Of a stretch of DNA of 36,425 nt, positions 26,433 through 34,494 are shown one piece after another. The stretch's first letter is position 1. Each line of letters begins with the position of its first letter. The notes under the pieces were generated by a model. That model saw nothing but the letters and a program-made list of their open reading frames with translations. It made no database searches and was not told the origin of the DNA. The DNA is from Myxococcales bacterium. GTDB lineage: Bacteria > Myxococcota_A > Polyangia > Polyangiales > Houyiibacteriaceae. Both the position numbers and the translations under genes were made by a program. The stretch spans positions 845,560 through 881,984 of the forward strand of contig CP070713.1 of the NCBI GenBank assembly GCA_020351445.1, written 5' to 3'.

Positions 26433-27343
26433 TTGGCCGACTCGAAGCTCTACTCGCGCTAACCTTCTTAATGATCTTGGCCGGTGTCTCCGCACTTGCC
26501 TTCCAACTGGCGGCGATGCCAACGGTCCCGCGGCCAAAGTTGGGCTGCCGCGGGCTCAAGCGCGCAGATGCTTTGCGTAGAGACAGCCTTTTTCGCCTGT
26601 CGGACCCGCTTGTGCGTCTTGTTGCAGCATGGGTCGCCGTTCTGCCGCTCGAGAGCATCCGAAGGCGAGGACGCCGTTTGCTGATTCATGCAGGTGAGTA
26701 CATGGGGCTGTCCGAAGACGAGTTGATTGCTTTGTGTGCGCTTTGTGGCCTGTGTCTTGGGGCTGCCTCGTGGGTCCTCGCTGAGCTCTTGGGACTGCCC
26801 CGGATGTTGGTGGTGGGGGCTCTGTGCCTCGGGGTCACCGCACCATGGTTTCGTGCGGTGGCAGTGGCTCAAGCGCGTGCGAGAAGCATCGATCGTGGGC
26901 TTCCGGGGGCTGTCGAGTTGGCTGCCATGTGCATGAGCGCCGGCCTCGATTTCCCCGGATCTCTTCGGCGGATTGTTAGCAGCGCTGCAGATCCGAGCCA
27001 ACCCGTGATCGAGGAATTTAGCCGAGTGCTCCAGGAGTTGGATCTCGGCCACACTAGAAGGAATGCCATGGAAGGTCTCGCGGCGCGCGTTCCGACCGAT
27101 CAGGTTCGTGAGTTCGTGAACAGCGTCGTTCAAGCCGAAGACAAGGGCAGTCCTCTGGCCAGCGTGTTGACGATACAGGCGCAGACACAGCGGCTGCGAC
27201 GCAGCATTGCAGCGGAGGAGACGGCTTCAGAGGCCGCGCTCATGCTCCTGGGTCCGATGACGCTCATCTTCGTGTGCGTGATCGTCCTCCTTCTTGGCCC
27301 AGTAGTAGTTCGGTTCATGACGGGAGGTCTCGGACCAGCATGA
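26429..27343 (+). CDS. tadC: Tad inner-membrane platform protein TadC
   Basis: The 304-residue F-family protein starts at GTG 26429 (MIGRLEALLALTFLMILAG), overlapping the tadB stop; the frame to 26303 is a shadow in tadB. The domain shows LPGAVELAAMCMSAGLDFPGSLRRI and VQAEDKGSPLASVLTIQAQTQR, and a final helix LMLLGPMTLIFVCVIVLLLGPVVV. These are normal TadC features. The stop overlaps the next ATG. Confidence 0.91.
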   Translation: MIGRLEALLALTFLMILAGVSALAFQLAAMPTVPRPKLGCRGLKRADALRRDSLFRLSDPLVRLVAAWVAVLPLESIRRRGRRLLIHAGEYMGLSEDELIALCALCGLCLGAASWVLAELLGLPRMLVVGALCLGVTAPWFRAVAVAQARARSIDRGLPGAVELAAMCMSAGLDFPGSLRRIVSSAADPSQPVIEEFSRVLQELDLGHTRRNAMEGLAARVPTDQVREFVNSVVQAEDKGSPLASVLTIQAQTQRLRRSIAAEETASEAALMLLGPMTLIFVCVIVLLLGPVVVRFMTGGLGPA

Positions 27344-27891
27344 CCGCTTCCCCGACCATCAGGCGCATGGGCCTCATCACGTTGCTTGCAATACTCGCGC
27401 TTGCGTTGTTTTCGGCGTTGCTTGGCCACCGGGCACCCCGCGGCACGAGCAATCGCCCGGTGGACGACTACCCGGAGCTGTTCGCGGAGGCGACCGCGTG
27501 TCCTCGCCGGAGTCCCGGCCTCGAGAATGCTCGCCGATTGGAAGAGCTAGCGCGTCTGCGTGCAGATCGATACGCATACGATCCACGAGACGGCATCCGC
27601 GCGGTACACCGCTATCAAGAGGCGGAGGCCTGCTATCGAGTCGCCGGTGAAGAGAGTGAGGCGCTTCGAGCGGGTCGCGCAAGCGCGAGACTCGCTGCTC
27701 GCGTGAACACTGACTATGCGGCGGCACGCTTGAATTTGGTCAACGCGCTCGAACAGGAGCGGTGGTCGGTTGCACTCAGCGAGATCCATCGATTGCTCCT
27801 TTTGACGGACCACTACGGGAGACACGAATATGTCGACTGGCTCAAAAGAATCATCGGAAGAGTCGCCGCTCGGGCAAGCACGGCTTCGTAG
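27340..27891 (+). CDS. Unknown membrane-anchored Tad-locus protein
   Basis: The 183-residue protein has one N-terminal membrane helix (MGLITLLAILALALFSALLG, about 10-29) and a helical, Arg/Ala-rich outer part that may form TPR-like hairpins (RYQEAEACYRVAGEESEALRAG). I do not recognise a family. ATG 27340 overlaps the tadC stop, and its 3' end overlaps the TadD-like gene by 62 bp. A periplasmic scaffold role is inference from context. Confidence 0.72.
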   Translation: MTASPTIRRMGLITLLAILALALFSALLGHRAPRGTSNRPVDDYPELFAEATACPRRSPGLENARRLEELARLRADRYAYDPRDGIRAVHRYQEAEACYRVAGEESEALRAGRASARLAARVNTDYAAARLNLVNALEQERWSVALSEIHRLLLLTDHYGRHEYVDWLKRIIGRVAARASTAS

Positions 27892-28522
27892 TCAAGGGCT
27901 CGGCCTTCGGCTCTCGTGCTGCTTCACAATTCTGTTTGGATGTAACTACGCGGCACTTCACCAGGGAACCGACCTCCAAGCTCAACTGGCGTCGATCACC
28001 CCAGAAGACCTGTTTTCGTTGGCGGTTTCCCACGCACGCTCAGGCGACCTTCTTCGCGCGGAGCAGTATTTGAGCGCTGCACGACAGCGGGGTCATGATG
28101 AATCCGAGGTGGTCTATTGGCTGGTGCGTGTCTGTGTCGCCTCTAGTCGCTACCAGTCCGCTTTGGCTCACGCCACCGACTACCTTCGCGATCATCCCTC
28201 GGATTGGTCCCTTCGCCTTGTCGTTGCGACCATCTACGAGGCTCTCGGAGACGTCGCCCGTGCGCAATCGGAGCTCGAGCGCATTGTGACGGCGGAGCCC
28301 AGAAGGCCGTTGCCTCACTATCGGTTGGCGATGCTCTACCGAAAGCAGGCAGCCGGCCAAGAGCAGGCGACGGCACACCTGGAGGAGTACCTCCAGCTCA
28401 CGCCGGACGGGCCTCACGCTGCAGAGGTAAGGTCCGCCCTGAGTGAGGTTACCGAAACCTCAACAGGCCCCCGACTCATTCCATACCCAAGGACCATCGT
28501 TTCGGGGAAAGAGGCACCGTGA
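27830..28522 (+). CDS. tadD: TadD-like TPR lipoprotein
   Basis: The 230-residue protein has a possible lipobox (ILFG before Cys at about residue 38), preceded by a long N-terminal stretch. It then has TPR-type helical repeats (DLFSLAVSHARSGDLLRAEQYL; YQSALAHATDYLRDHPSDW; GDVARAQSELERIVTAEPRRPLPHYRLAMLY). TadD proteins are outer-membrane pilotins or assembly factors for the secretin. ATG 27830 follows CGGGAGAC. The region before the lipobox is longer than usual, so the start could be later, though no other good start is seen. The stop overlaps the next GTG. Confidence 0.8.
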   Translation: MSTGSKESSEESPLGQARLRSQGLGLRLSCCFTILFGCNYAALHQGTDLQAQLASITPEDLFSLAVSHARSGDLLRAEQYLSAARQRGHDESEVVYWLVRVCVASSRYQSALAHATDYLRDHPSDWSLRLVVATIYEALGDVARAQSELERIVTAEPRRPLPHYRLAMLYRKQAAGQEQATAHLEEYLQLTPDGPHAAEVRSALSEVTETSTGPRLIPYPRTIVSGKEAP

Positions 28523-29511
28523 GCATCCCCCGCCGCGTATTCGAGCAGACGGTTGGCTCGCTCTTCGCTCCGGTCATTCCGTTCTTGGAGGGAGACGAGG
28601 TGAGCGAAATCATGATCAACCGCTACGATGAGATATACGTTGAGAGAGACGGGCGACTCTATCTAACAGGGAGTAGGTTTGCATCGGAGCACGACTTGAT
28701 GTCCGCGCTCCGCAACCTTTCCCAATTCGTGGGTCGGGAGCTCAACCCACGGCAGCCGATCTTGGAGGCTCGGCTGCCCGACGGTTCGCGTGTGGAAGCG
28801 ATCATCCCGCCTGCGTCGCCGGCGGGTCCCGTCGTGTGCATCAGGCGCTTTCAGCAAACGCAGTTGACGCTGATTCGGCTCGTCGAGCAGGGGGCGATCT
28901 CGCCTGGCACCGCAGGTCTTCTTCGGGCGGCCATCGCCAGAAAGGACAATGTGATCGTTGCCGGCGGAAGCGGCTCCGGCAAGACATCCCTTCTGAACGC
29001 CCTAGCGTCGCTGGCTCCTGACGAGGAGCGCATCGTAGTTATCGAGGATTCTCAGGAGCTGCAAGTCGGACTCCCCCACGTCGTTCAGCTCGAGGCACAG
29101 CCAGTAGACGGGCGGGGTCGTGGTGGGGTCGCCATTCGCGAGCTTTTCAGAGCGACCCTTCGTATGCGTCCCGATAGAATCGTGATCGGCGAGGTACGCG
29201 GAGGCGAAGCGCTAGATCTGATCCAAGCGATGACATCAGGGCACCGCGGCTGCCTGTCGACTATTCACGCGACGCTCCCTATCGACACATTGAGTCGGTT
29301 GGAGACCATGGCGCTCATGAGTGATGTCGACGTGCCCTTGGATGTGCTCCGGGTACAGATCGCTTCGGCCGTCGACACCGTCGTTCAGGTTGCGCGGCGT
29401 TGTGACGGACGGCGCTACGTAACGCACGTCAGCGAAGTGGTTGGCTATGCGCGAGAGAAGGGCTACCAAATCAGGAATCTATTTGAGCGACTCGGAGGGG
29501 ATGGCGAATGA
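28519..29511 (+). CDS. Second CpaF/TadA-type secretion ATPase, without FHA domain
   Basis: The 330-residue protein is a complete, short CpaF-type ATPase: ISEIMINRYDEIYVERDGRL-like start (read EVSEIMINRYDEIYVERDG at about 27-45), Walker A GGSGSGKT (149-156), EDSQELQV, RMRPDRIVIGEVRGGEALDLIQAM and GCLSTIHATLPIDTL. All catalytic motifs look intact. It lacks the N-terminal domain of the first CpaF. GTG 28519 overlaps the tadD stop. Two CpaF motors in one Tad locus are unusual; it may serve filament retraction or a hetero-hexamer (inference). Confidence 0.9.
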   Translation: MSIPRRVFEQTVGSLFAPVIPFLEGDEVSEIMINRYDEIYVERDGRLYLTGSRFASEHDLMSALRNLSQFVGRELNPRQPILEARLPDGSRVEAIIPPASPAGPVVCIRRFQQTQLTLIRLVEQGAISPGTAGLLRAAIARKDNVIVAGGSGSGKTSLLNALASLAPDEERIVVIEDSQELQVGLPHVVQLEAQPVDGRGRGGVAIRELFRATLRMRPDRIVIGEVRGGEALDLIQAMTSGHRGCLSTIHATLPIDTLSRLETMALMSDVDVPLDVLRVQIASAVDTVVQVARRCDGRRYVTHVSEVVGYAREKGYQIRNLFERLGGDGE

Positions 29512-30086
29512 GCTCGCCTCCAACGATGCTCATCCAAGAACAGGATGACCAAAAGACGCTCGTCGATCCTCGCATCGCACGGTTCAACCCCGACGGTGAC
29601 ATTACCGAGGTCTTCGTCGACCCTAAGACGCGACGAGAGCAAGAGCTGCATACGAGGTCGTCCAAGAGGAAATTCACGGAGGCCGGCGTGGTACTCGCTC
29701 TAATTCTTGGTCTCGGAGCCGTCGCTTATCAGCAACATCGGGTTGCCGATAAAATGCGCGCGACAATCGACGAAATCCAAAGCCGCCGATCCGAGTCGTC
29801 GGTCCGGGCTCCCGTTGGATCTGTGAGTCAGGAATGGACGTCGGCACGCATAGAAACAGGTTCCGCGGTATCGTCCATCGAGTTCGAGGCAGATCAGCGG
29901 GAAGCATTGGAGAATCGGGGAGCAAGCTTGGTCGCATCCAATGACTTCTTGGGTGCGCTCGCCCACTACAAAATGCTCGCGGAGCTCCTTCCGGACGAAG
30001 AGGTGTTTCAAGACATTGTATTCGCGCTAAAAACAAAGCTGAGTTGCGCAGATCCCTTCGATCCGGCGGGGAACGCATGTCCGTGA
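29508..30086 (+). CDS. Unknown single-pass membrane protein of the Tad locus
   Basis: The 192-residue protein has an acidic cytoplasmic N-terminal part of about 58 residues, one membrane helix (AGVVLALILGLGAVAYQQH, about 59-77) and a periplasmic part with a TPR-like helix pair (GASLVASNDFLGALAHYKMLAELLPDEE) and two or three cysteines at the end (LSCADPFDPAGNACP). No family is recognised. ATG 29508 overlaps the ATPase stop. The 3' end overlaps the lipoprotein gene by 10 bp. Confidence 0.72.
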   Translation: MSSPPTMLIQEQDDQKTLVDPRIARFNPDGDITEVFVDPKTRREQELHTRSSKRKFTEAGVVLALILGLGAVAYQQHRVADKMRATIDEIQSRRSESSVRAPVGSVSQEWTSARIETGSAVSSIEFEADQREALENRGASLVASNDFLGALAHYKMLAELLPDEEVFQDIVFALKTKLSCADPFDPAGNACP

Positions 30087-30745
30087 GGGCCCGTTTGATA
30101 GCCGCTATGGGTGGCTTCGTGCTGGCATCATGCAACGGACCGTCCAATACAGCCCTAACATTTCCGATAGCTTTCGCCGTCGAATCCGATCCTGGTGTTC
30201 GACTTGGCGGAGCCCGTGTGTTCGTCGATGGGGACCCGATTGGCGAGACGGATTCGAATGGGTTGTTGCAAGCGAAGGTCTACCGACGGCCCGGCCTCCA
30301 GGTCACGGTCGAACACGACTGCCCGGATGGGCACGAGGCCCCACTGGGGCCCAAGGTGTTCCGGTTGCGGGAGTTCGAAGGTGTTGATCCGTCTGGCCCA
30401 CTCACGATGGAGATCTCGCTGAGATGCCGACCTGAGAAACGGCTCGTCGTATTTGTCGTCCGGGCGAAGAAGGGTCCGTATCTTCCTGTTCTTCTAAATG
30501 GAGAGAGTGTGGCTCGAACAAATGGATCCGGTGTCGCTCATTTCTCCGTCTGGGCGGCACCTGGCACTGATTACCTAGTAGAGCTCGATACGAGGGAACG
30601 ATCACGGATCATCCCACAATCGCCAACGCACCTGTTCACCGTTCCCGATGCCGACGAGATTTTCGTTGTGAACCAGTCTTTTGACCTTGCAAAGCAATCT
30701 CGGCGTCCAGATCATCGGCCCAAGAGAATCACCAAAATTGAATAG
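30077..30745 (+). CDS. Lipoprotein with two tandem PEGA/transthyretin-like domains
   Basis: The 222-residue protein has a lipoprotein signal (MSVRARLIAAMGGFVLASC, cleavage before the Cys). Two similar beta domains follow: GARVFVDGDPIGETDSNGLL with VYRRPGLQVTVEHDC, then LPVLLNGESVARTNGSGVAH with VWAAPGTDYLVELD. The (V/L)xxDGxxxGxTxxxG form recalls PEGA or carboxypeptidase-regulatory-like folds. ATG 30077 overlaps the preceding stop. It ends the Tad gene run and could bind the peptidoglycan or outer membrane side of the machine (inference). Confidence 0.75.
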   Translation: MSVRARLIAAMGGFVLASCNGPSNTALTFPIAFAVESDPGVRLGGARVFVDGDPIGETDSNGLLQAKVYRRPGLQVTVEHDCPDGHEAPLGPKVFRLREFEGVDPSGPLTMEISLRCRPEKRLVVFVVRAKKGPYLPVLLNGESVARTNGSGVAHFSVWAAPGTDYLVELDTRERSRIIPQSPTHLFTVPDADEIFVVNQSFDLAKQSRRPDHRPKRITKIE

Positions 30746-30774
30746 ACACGCCGGCGCGTACTATAACCGTCGGG

Positions 30775-32121
30775 ATGGGTGAGCGGGCGGATGTTGTGGT
30801 CGTGGGGGCCGGATTGTCGGGGCTTTGTGCTGCGCGCAAGCTTCGCGCGCACGGCGTGTCCGTGAACGTGGTCGAGGCCCGCGATCGGGTCGGTGGGCGG
30901 ACTCGCACCGACCAGATCGGACGGGGCACATTTGATGTTGGCGGGCAGTGGATCGGGCCGGGGCAAGAGCGTGTCCATGCGCTTGCTAACGAGCTCGGGA
31001 TCCAGACCTTTCCCACGTATGTCAAAGGCAAGAAGGTGTTGGAAGTCGAGGGGAAGGTGTCGACCTACAAGCGGTCGATTCCTTCGATGTCGGTGCCGAA
31101 CCTGATCCAGATGCAAGGCGCGCTCAGTTATCTGAAGCGCGTGCGGAAACGGATTTCACCTATTGCCCCCATGAACGCGGAGGGTGCGGAGGCGCTCGAT
31201 GGGGAGACGCTCGAGACTTGGCGCGCGCGGTTTGTGAAGTCGAGAAAGATCAATGCGGTGATGGATGCGGCGATTCGAACGATTTTTGGCGCGGAGGCGC
31301 GCGAGCTTTCGGCGCTCTACTTCTTGATGTACCTCAACGCCGGAGGCGGGATGCTGAGCCTTTCGGAGGCGCGCGGTGGAGCCCAGCAGGATCGCTTCGT
31401 CCCAGGCGCGCAGTCGATTTCATTGAGACTAGCAAAGGAGCTCGGGGGCTCGGTGAGGCTGGGATTCCCCGTCCGCAAGCTCGTTCAAGGTGCCGACGGC
31501 GTGGATGCGGTGTCCGACGGAGAGACCGTCGGAGGTCGCTATGCGATCGTTGCCGTTCCGCCGACGCTTGCCGGACGCATCGAATACGAACCCAGCGTTT
31601 CGGTTGGGCGCGACCAAGTCACGCAACGGTTTGCGATGGGCGCCGCGGTGAAGGTGCTCGTCACCTACGAGCGCGCGTTTTGGCGTGACGCAGGGTTTTC
31701 GGGCGAAGTGGTGAGCTCGGACGGACCTCTCAGCATCGTGTACGACAACACGTCGCATGATGGCCGGCAGCCTGCGTTGATCGGCTTCGTCGTTGGAAGC
31801 CAGGCGCGGCAATGGTCGTCGCAACCCTTGTCGGACCGACAACGCCGCGTGGCTGGGGCCCTCGCCCGCTACTTCGGGGAAGAGGCTGGTTCGTTCCAGG
31901 AGTACCGCGAGCTCGACTGGGGCGGGGAGCCGTGGTCGCGGGGTTGCCCGGTGGGCGGATTGCCACCCGGCGTTCTCACGCACTCGTTTGCGCATCTCCG
32001 CAAGCCGGAAGGTCGCATCCACTGGGCGGGCACCGAAGCCGCAACCGAGTGGATCGGCTACATGGAAGGCGCGATCCAATCGGGCGAGCGCGCTGCGAAT
32101 GAAGTCCTCCGCCGCCTCTAG
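30775..32121 (+). CDS. Flavin-containing amine oxidase family protein
   Basis: The 448-residue FAD enzyme has the dinucleotide motif VVGAGLSGLCAARKL with VVEARDRVGGRT, then FDVGGQWIGPGQERV, and near the C-terminus HWAGTEAATEWIGYMEGAIQ, the flavin-binding end of monoamine-oxidase-like proteins. The motif carrying covalent flavin in mammalian enzymes (SGGCY) is not visible. The substrate is unknown; polyamines or monoamines are typical. It lies 29 bp after the last Tad gene, with GTACTATAACC before the ATG as a possible promoter, and is unlikely to belong to the Tad system. Repeat hairpins follow its stop. Confidence 0.9.
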   Translation: MGERADVVVVGAGLSGLCAARKLRAHGVSVNVVEARDRVGGRTRTDQIGRGTFDVGGQWIGPGQERVHALANELGIQTFPTYVKGKKVLEVEGKVSTYKRSIPSMSVPNLIQMQGALSYLKRVRKRISPIAPMNAEGAEALDGETLETWRARFVKSRKINAVMDAAIRTIFGAEARELSALYFLMYLNAGGGMLSLSEARGGAQQDRFVPGAQSISLRLAKELGGSVRLGFPVRKLVQGADGVDAVSDGETVGGRYAIVAVPPTLAGRIEYEPSVSVGRDQVTQRFAMGAAVKVLVTYERAFWRDAGFSGEVVSSDGPLSIVYDNTSHDGRQPALIGFVVGSQARQWSSQPLSDRQRRVAGALARYFGEEAGSFQEYRELDWGGEPWSRGCPVGGLPPGVLTHSFAHLRKPEGRIHWAGTEAATEWIGYMEGAIQSGERAANEVLRRL

Positions 32122-32131
32122 CCGTCGCGCC

Positions 32132-32195
32132 AAAAAGGGGACAGTCCCCTTTTTGTAGGGGTTAACCCTTTCTAAAAGGGGACTGTCCCCTTTTT
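32132..32195. repeat. REP-like palindromes, copies 2 and 3 in inverted pair
   Basis: Two hairpins, GGGGACAGTCCCC (32137-32149) and GGGGACTGTCCCC (32178-32190), each flanked by A and T runs, face each other across AGGGGTTAACCCTT (32157-32170). This central part is itself palindromic. Each hairpin carries a GGGTTAA tail, and the two tails meet at GTTAAC. The pair sits between the convergent amine oxidase and molybdoenzyme genes; the right hairpin overlaps the stop codon of the molybdoenzyme gene. It can act as a bidirectional terminator. Confidence 0.85.
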
Positions 32196-34494
32196 ACGTG
32201 CTGGGAATCAGGCGGACAGTGACGTCTTTGGAGGCGGGGGTGTAGCTGTCTTCGGCGAATTTGTTGAGTGGGACGAGGACGTTGGCTTCCGGGAAGTAGG
32301 TGGCTATGCAGCGGCGGGGGATCGGGTACGCGACTATCGTGAAGCGCGGGGCGATGCGGTGCTCGCCGCCGAAGTCGTTGGTGATGTCGACCAGGGTGCC
32401 TGCGGTCAAGCCCGCCTCGCGCATGTCGTCTTCGTTCATGAATACGACGCGCCGGCCTCCACGGATGCCTCGGTAGCGGTCGTCGTTTCCGTAGACCGTG
32501 GTGTTGTATTGGTCGTGGGTACGCACCGTCATCATGCGGTAGGTGCCGTCGGGCAACGTGAGATCGGGTGCAGGGTTGATGGTGAACGCGGCTTTGCCGC
32601 TCTCGGTGTTGAACTTGCGTTCGCGGGCGCCATTGTGGAGGTGAAAGCCGCCTGGCTCGCGCACCCGGGCGTTGAAGTCTTCGAAGCCGGGGATCGTTTC
32701 GGCGATCAAGTCGCGGATGCGGTCGTAGTTTTCGATCAACCAACACCAGCTTACCGGGGTTTCCGGGCCGAGCACCTGCTCCGCGAGCCACGCTACGATC
32801 GATGCCTCGCTATAGAGCTCGGGGTGCGCCGGCTTGAGATGGCCGTGCGAGGAATGGACGACGCCCATCGAGTTTTCGACGGTGACGAATTGAGGCCCGT
32901 AGGCTTGTTGGTCGACCTCGGAGCGCGCGAGGCAAGGCAAGATGATCGACCACTTCCCGCGAACTAGGTGTCCGCGGTTGAGCTTGGTGCTCACGTGAAC
33001 GATCATGTCGCAGTTCTGCAATGCGCGTGCGGTTCGGTTCGTGTCGGGCGTGGCCTGTAAGAAGTTGCCACCCATCGCGAAGAACAGCTTGGCGCGGCCT
33101 TGGAGCATCGCGTGAATCGCTTCGACGGTGTTGAACCCAGGCTCGCGTGGGGGGTCGAAGCCGAAGACTGCTTGGATTCGATCGAGCAAAGCCTTGGATG
33201 GGCGGTCGTGAATGCCCATCGTTCGGTCGCCTTGGACGTTGCTGTGGCCGCGTACGGGGCAGGTTCCTGCGCCCGGCATGCCGATGCTTCCGCGCATCAG
33301 CAGGAAATTGACGATCTCGCGGACATTGCCGACGCCGTTCTTGTGCTGGGTCAGGCCCATCGCCCAGCATACGATCGTCTTTCGGCTTCGCAGGATGATC
33401 TCGACGGCTTTGTCGAGCTCGGCACTGCTGACCCCAGCGGCGTCGATGAGCGCATCGACGTCTTGCGATCCGAGGTGCGCTCGCAGCTTGGCGAAGCCCT
33501 CCGTGTAGAGTCCGATGAAGTCTTCGTCGAGCACATCGCCGGGGCTCTTGGCTTCCGCCTCGAGCAGCAAGCACATCAGCGCCTTGAGCAACGCGACGTC
33601 GCCGTTGATCTGAACCTGAAGAAACAAATCGGCGATCTGCGTGCCGCCTGTAAGGATCTGGCTGGGGCTCTTTGGATTCACGAAGCACATCAAGCCCGCC
33701 TCTGGAAGCGGGTTGATTGCGATGATCTGCGCCCCGTTCTTCTTGGCCTTTTGCAGCGCGGTCAGCATGCGCGGATGGTTTGTGCCCGGGTTTTGACCCA
33801 TCACGATGATCGTGTCGGCTTCGTGAACGTCGTCGAGCGTGACGGAGCCTTTGCCGATACCCACGGTCTGCCCGAGGCCGACGCCGCTTGATTCGTGGCA
33901 CATATTCGAGCAATCGGGCAGGTTGTTCGTCCCAAACGCGCGCACGAACAACTGATACAGGAACGCAGCCTCGTTGCTGGTGCGGCCGGACGTGTAGAAG
34001 ATCGCCTCGTTCGGAGAATCGAGCGCCTTGAGGGCATTGGCAACGCGCTTGAAAGCTTCGCTCCACTCGATTGGCTCATAGAAGCGAGAGCCTGGGCGAA
34101 GCATGAGCGGCTGCGTGAGCCTACCTTGTAAGCCGAGCCAGTAGTCCGACTTCCTTGCGAGGTCGTCGATGCTGTACTGCTGGAAGAACTTCCAATCGAG
34201 GCGGCGCCGAGTGGTCTCCCACGCCGCCGCCTTTGCGCCGTTCTCGCAGAACTCGGTCAGCGCAGCGCGGTCGTCCGGATCGGGCCATGCGCAGCCGGGG
34301 CAATCGAATCCGTCGGTTTGATTCATCTGACCGAGGATGCGCACGGCCGACTGGAGCGAGTGTCCGTGCTTATGCATATGTGCGAAGGCGGAGCGCACGG
34401 ACGCCAGGCCGGCAGCCCTCTTCATGGGTGGTTCGATTCGGAGGTCGTCGTCGGTTTCGGGTGGCTCGGCGCTACTCGGTGGGCGGCTTGCCAT
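32194..34494 (-). CDS. FdhF/YdeP-type molybdopterin oxidoreductase
   Basis: The 766-residue protein belongs to the molybdopterin bis(guanine dinucleotide) superfamily, YdeP branch. DGFDCPGCAWPDP with Cys65 and Cys68 (and Cys83) forms the N-terminal region; YTSGRTSNEAAFLYQLFVRAFG and NMCHESSGVGLGQTVG follow, with Cys199 in the position of the metal-ligating residue. TIIVMGQNPGTNHPRM and GNFLQATPD are also typical. The C-terminal domain has RTHDQYNTTVYGNDDRYRG. Related enzymes are called formate dehydrogenase-like; in Escherichia coli YdeP is linked to acid resistance. The ATG at 34494 overlaps the fdhD stop (ATGA), better than the TTG at 34497. Confidence 0.92.
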   Translation of the reverse strand: MASRPPSSAEPPETDDDLRIEPPMKRAAGLASVRSAFAHMHKHGHSLQSAVRILGQMNQTDGFDCPGCAWPDPDDRAALTEFCENGAKAAAWETTRRRLDWKFFQQYSIDDLARKSDYWLGLQGRLTQPLMLRPGSRFYEPIEWSEAFKRVANALKALDSPNEAIFYTSGRTSNEAAFLYQLFVRAFGTNNLPDCSNMCHESSGVGLGQTVGIGKGSVTLDDVHEADTIIVMGQNPGTNHPRMLTALQKAKKNGAQIIAINPLPEAGLMCFVNPKSPSQILTGGTQIADLFLQVQINGDVALLKALMCLLLEAEAKSPGDVLDEDFIGLYTEGFAKLRAHLGSQDVDALIDAAGVSSAELDKAVEIILRSRKTIVCWAMGLTQHKNGVGNVREIVNFLLMRGSIGMPGAGTCPVRGHSNVQGDRTMGIHDRPSKALLDRIQAVFGFDPPREPGFNTVEAIHAMLQGRAKLFFAMGGNFLQATPDTNRTARALQNCDMIVHVSTKLNRGHLVRGKWSIILPCLARSEVDQQAYGPQFVTVENSMGVVHSSHGHLKPAHPELYSEASIVAWLAEQVLGPETPVSWCWLIENYDRIRDLIAETIPGFEDFNARVREPGGFHLHNGARERKFNTESGKAAFTINPAPDLTLPDGTYRMMTVRTHDQYNTTVYGNDDRYRGIRGGRRVVFMNEDDMREAGLTAGTLVDITNDFGGEHRIAPRFTIVAYPIPRRCIATYFPEANVLVPLNKFAEDSYTPASKDVTVRLIPST

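Noticed and set aside
32810-34066. 418-residue open frame on the minus strand
   Set aside because: Another frame of the molybdoenzyme gene; Arg-rich and without motifs.
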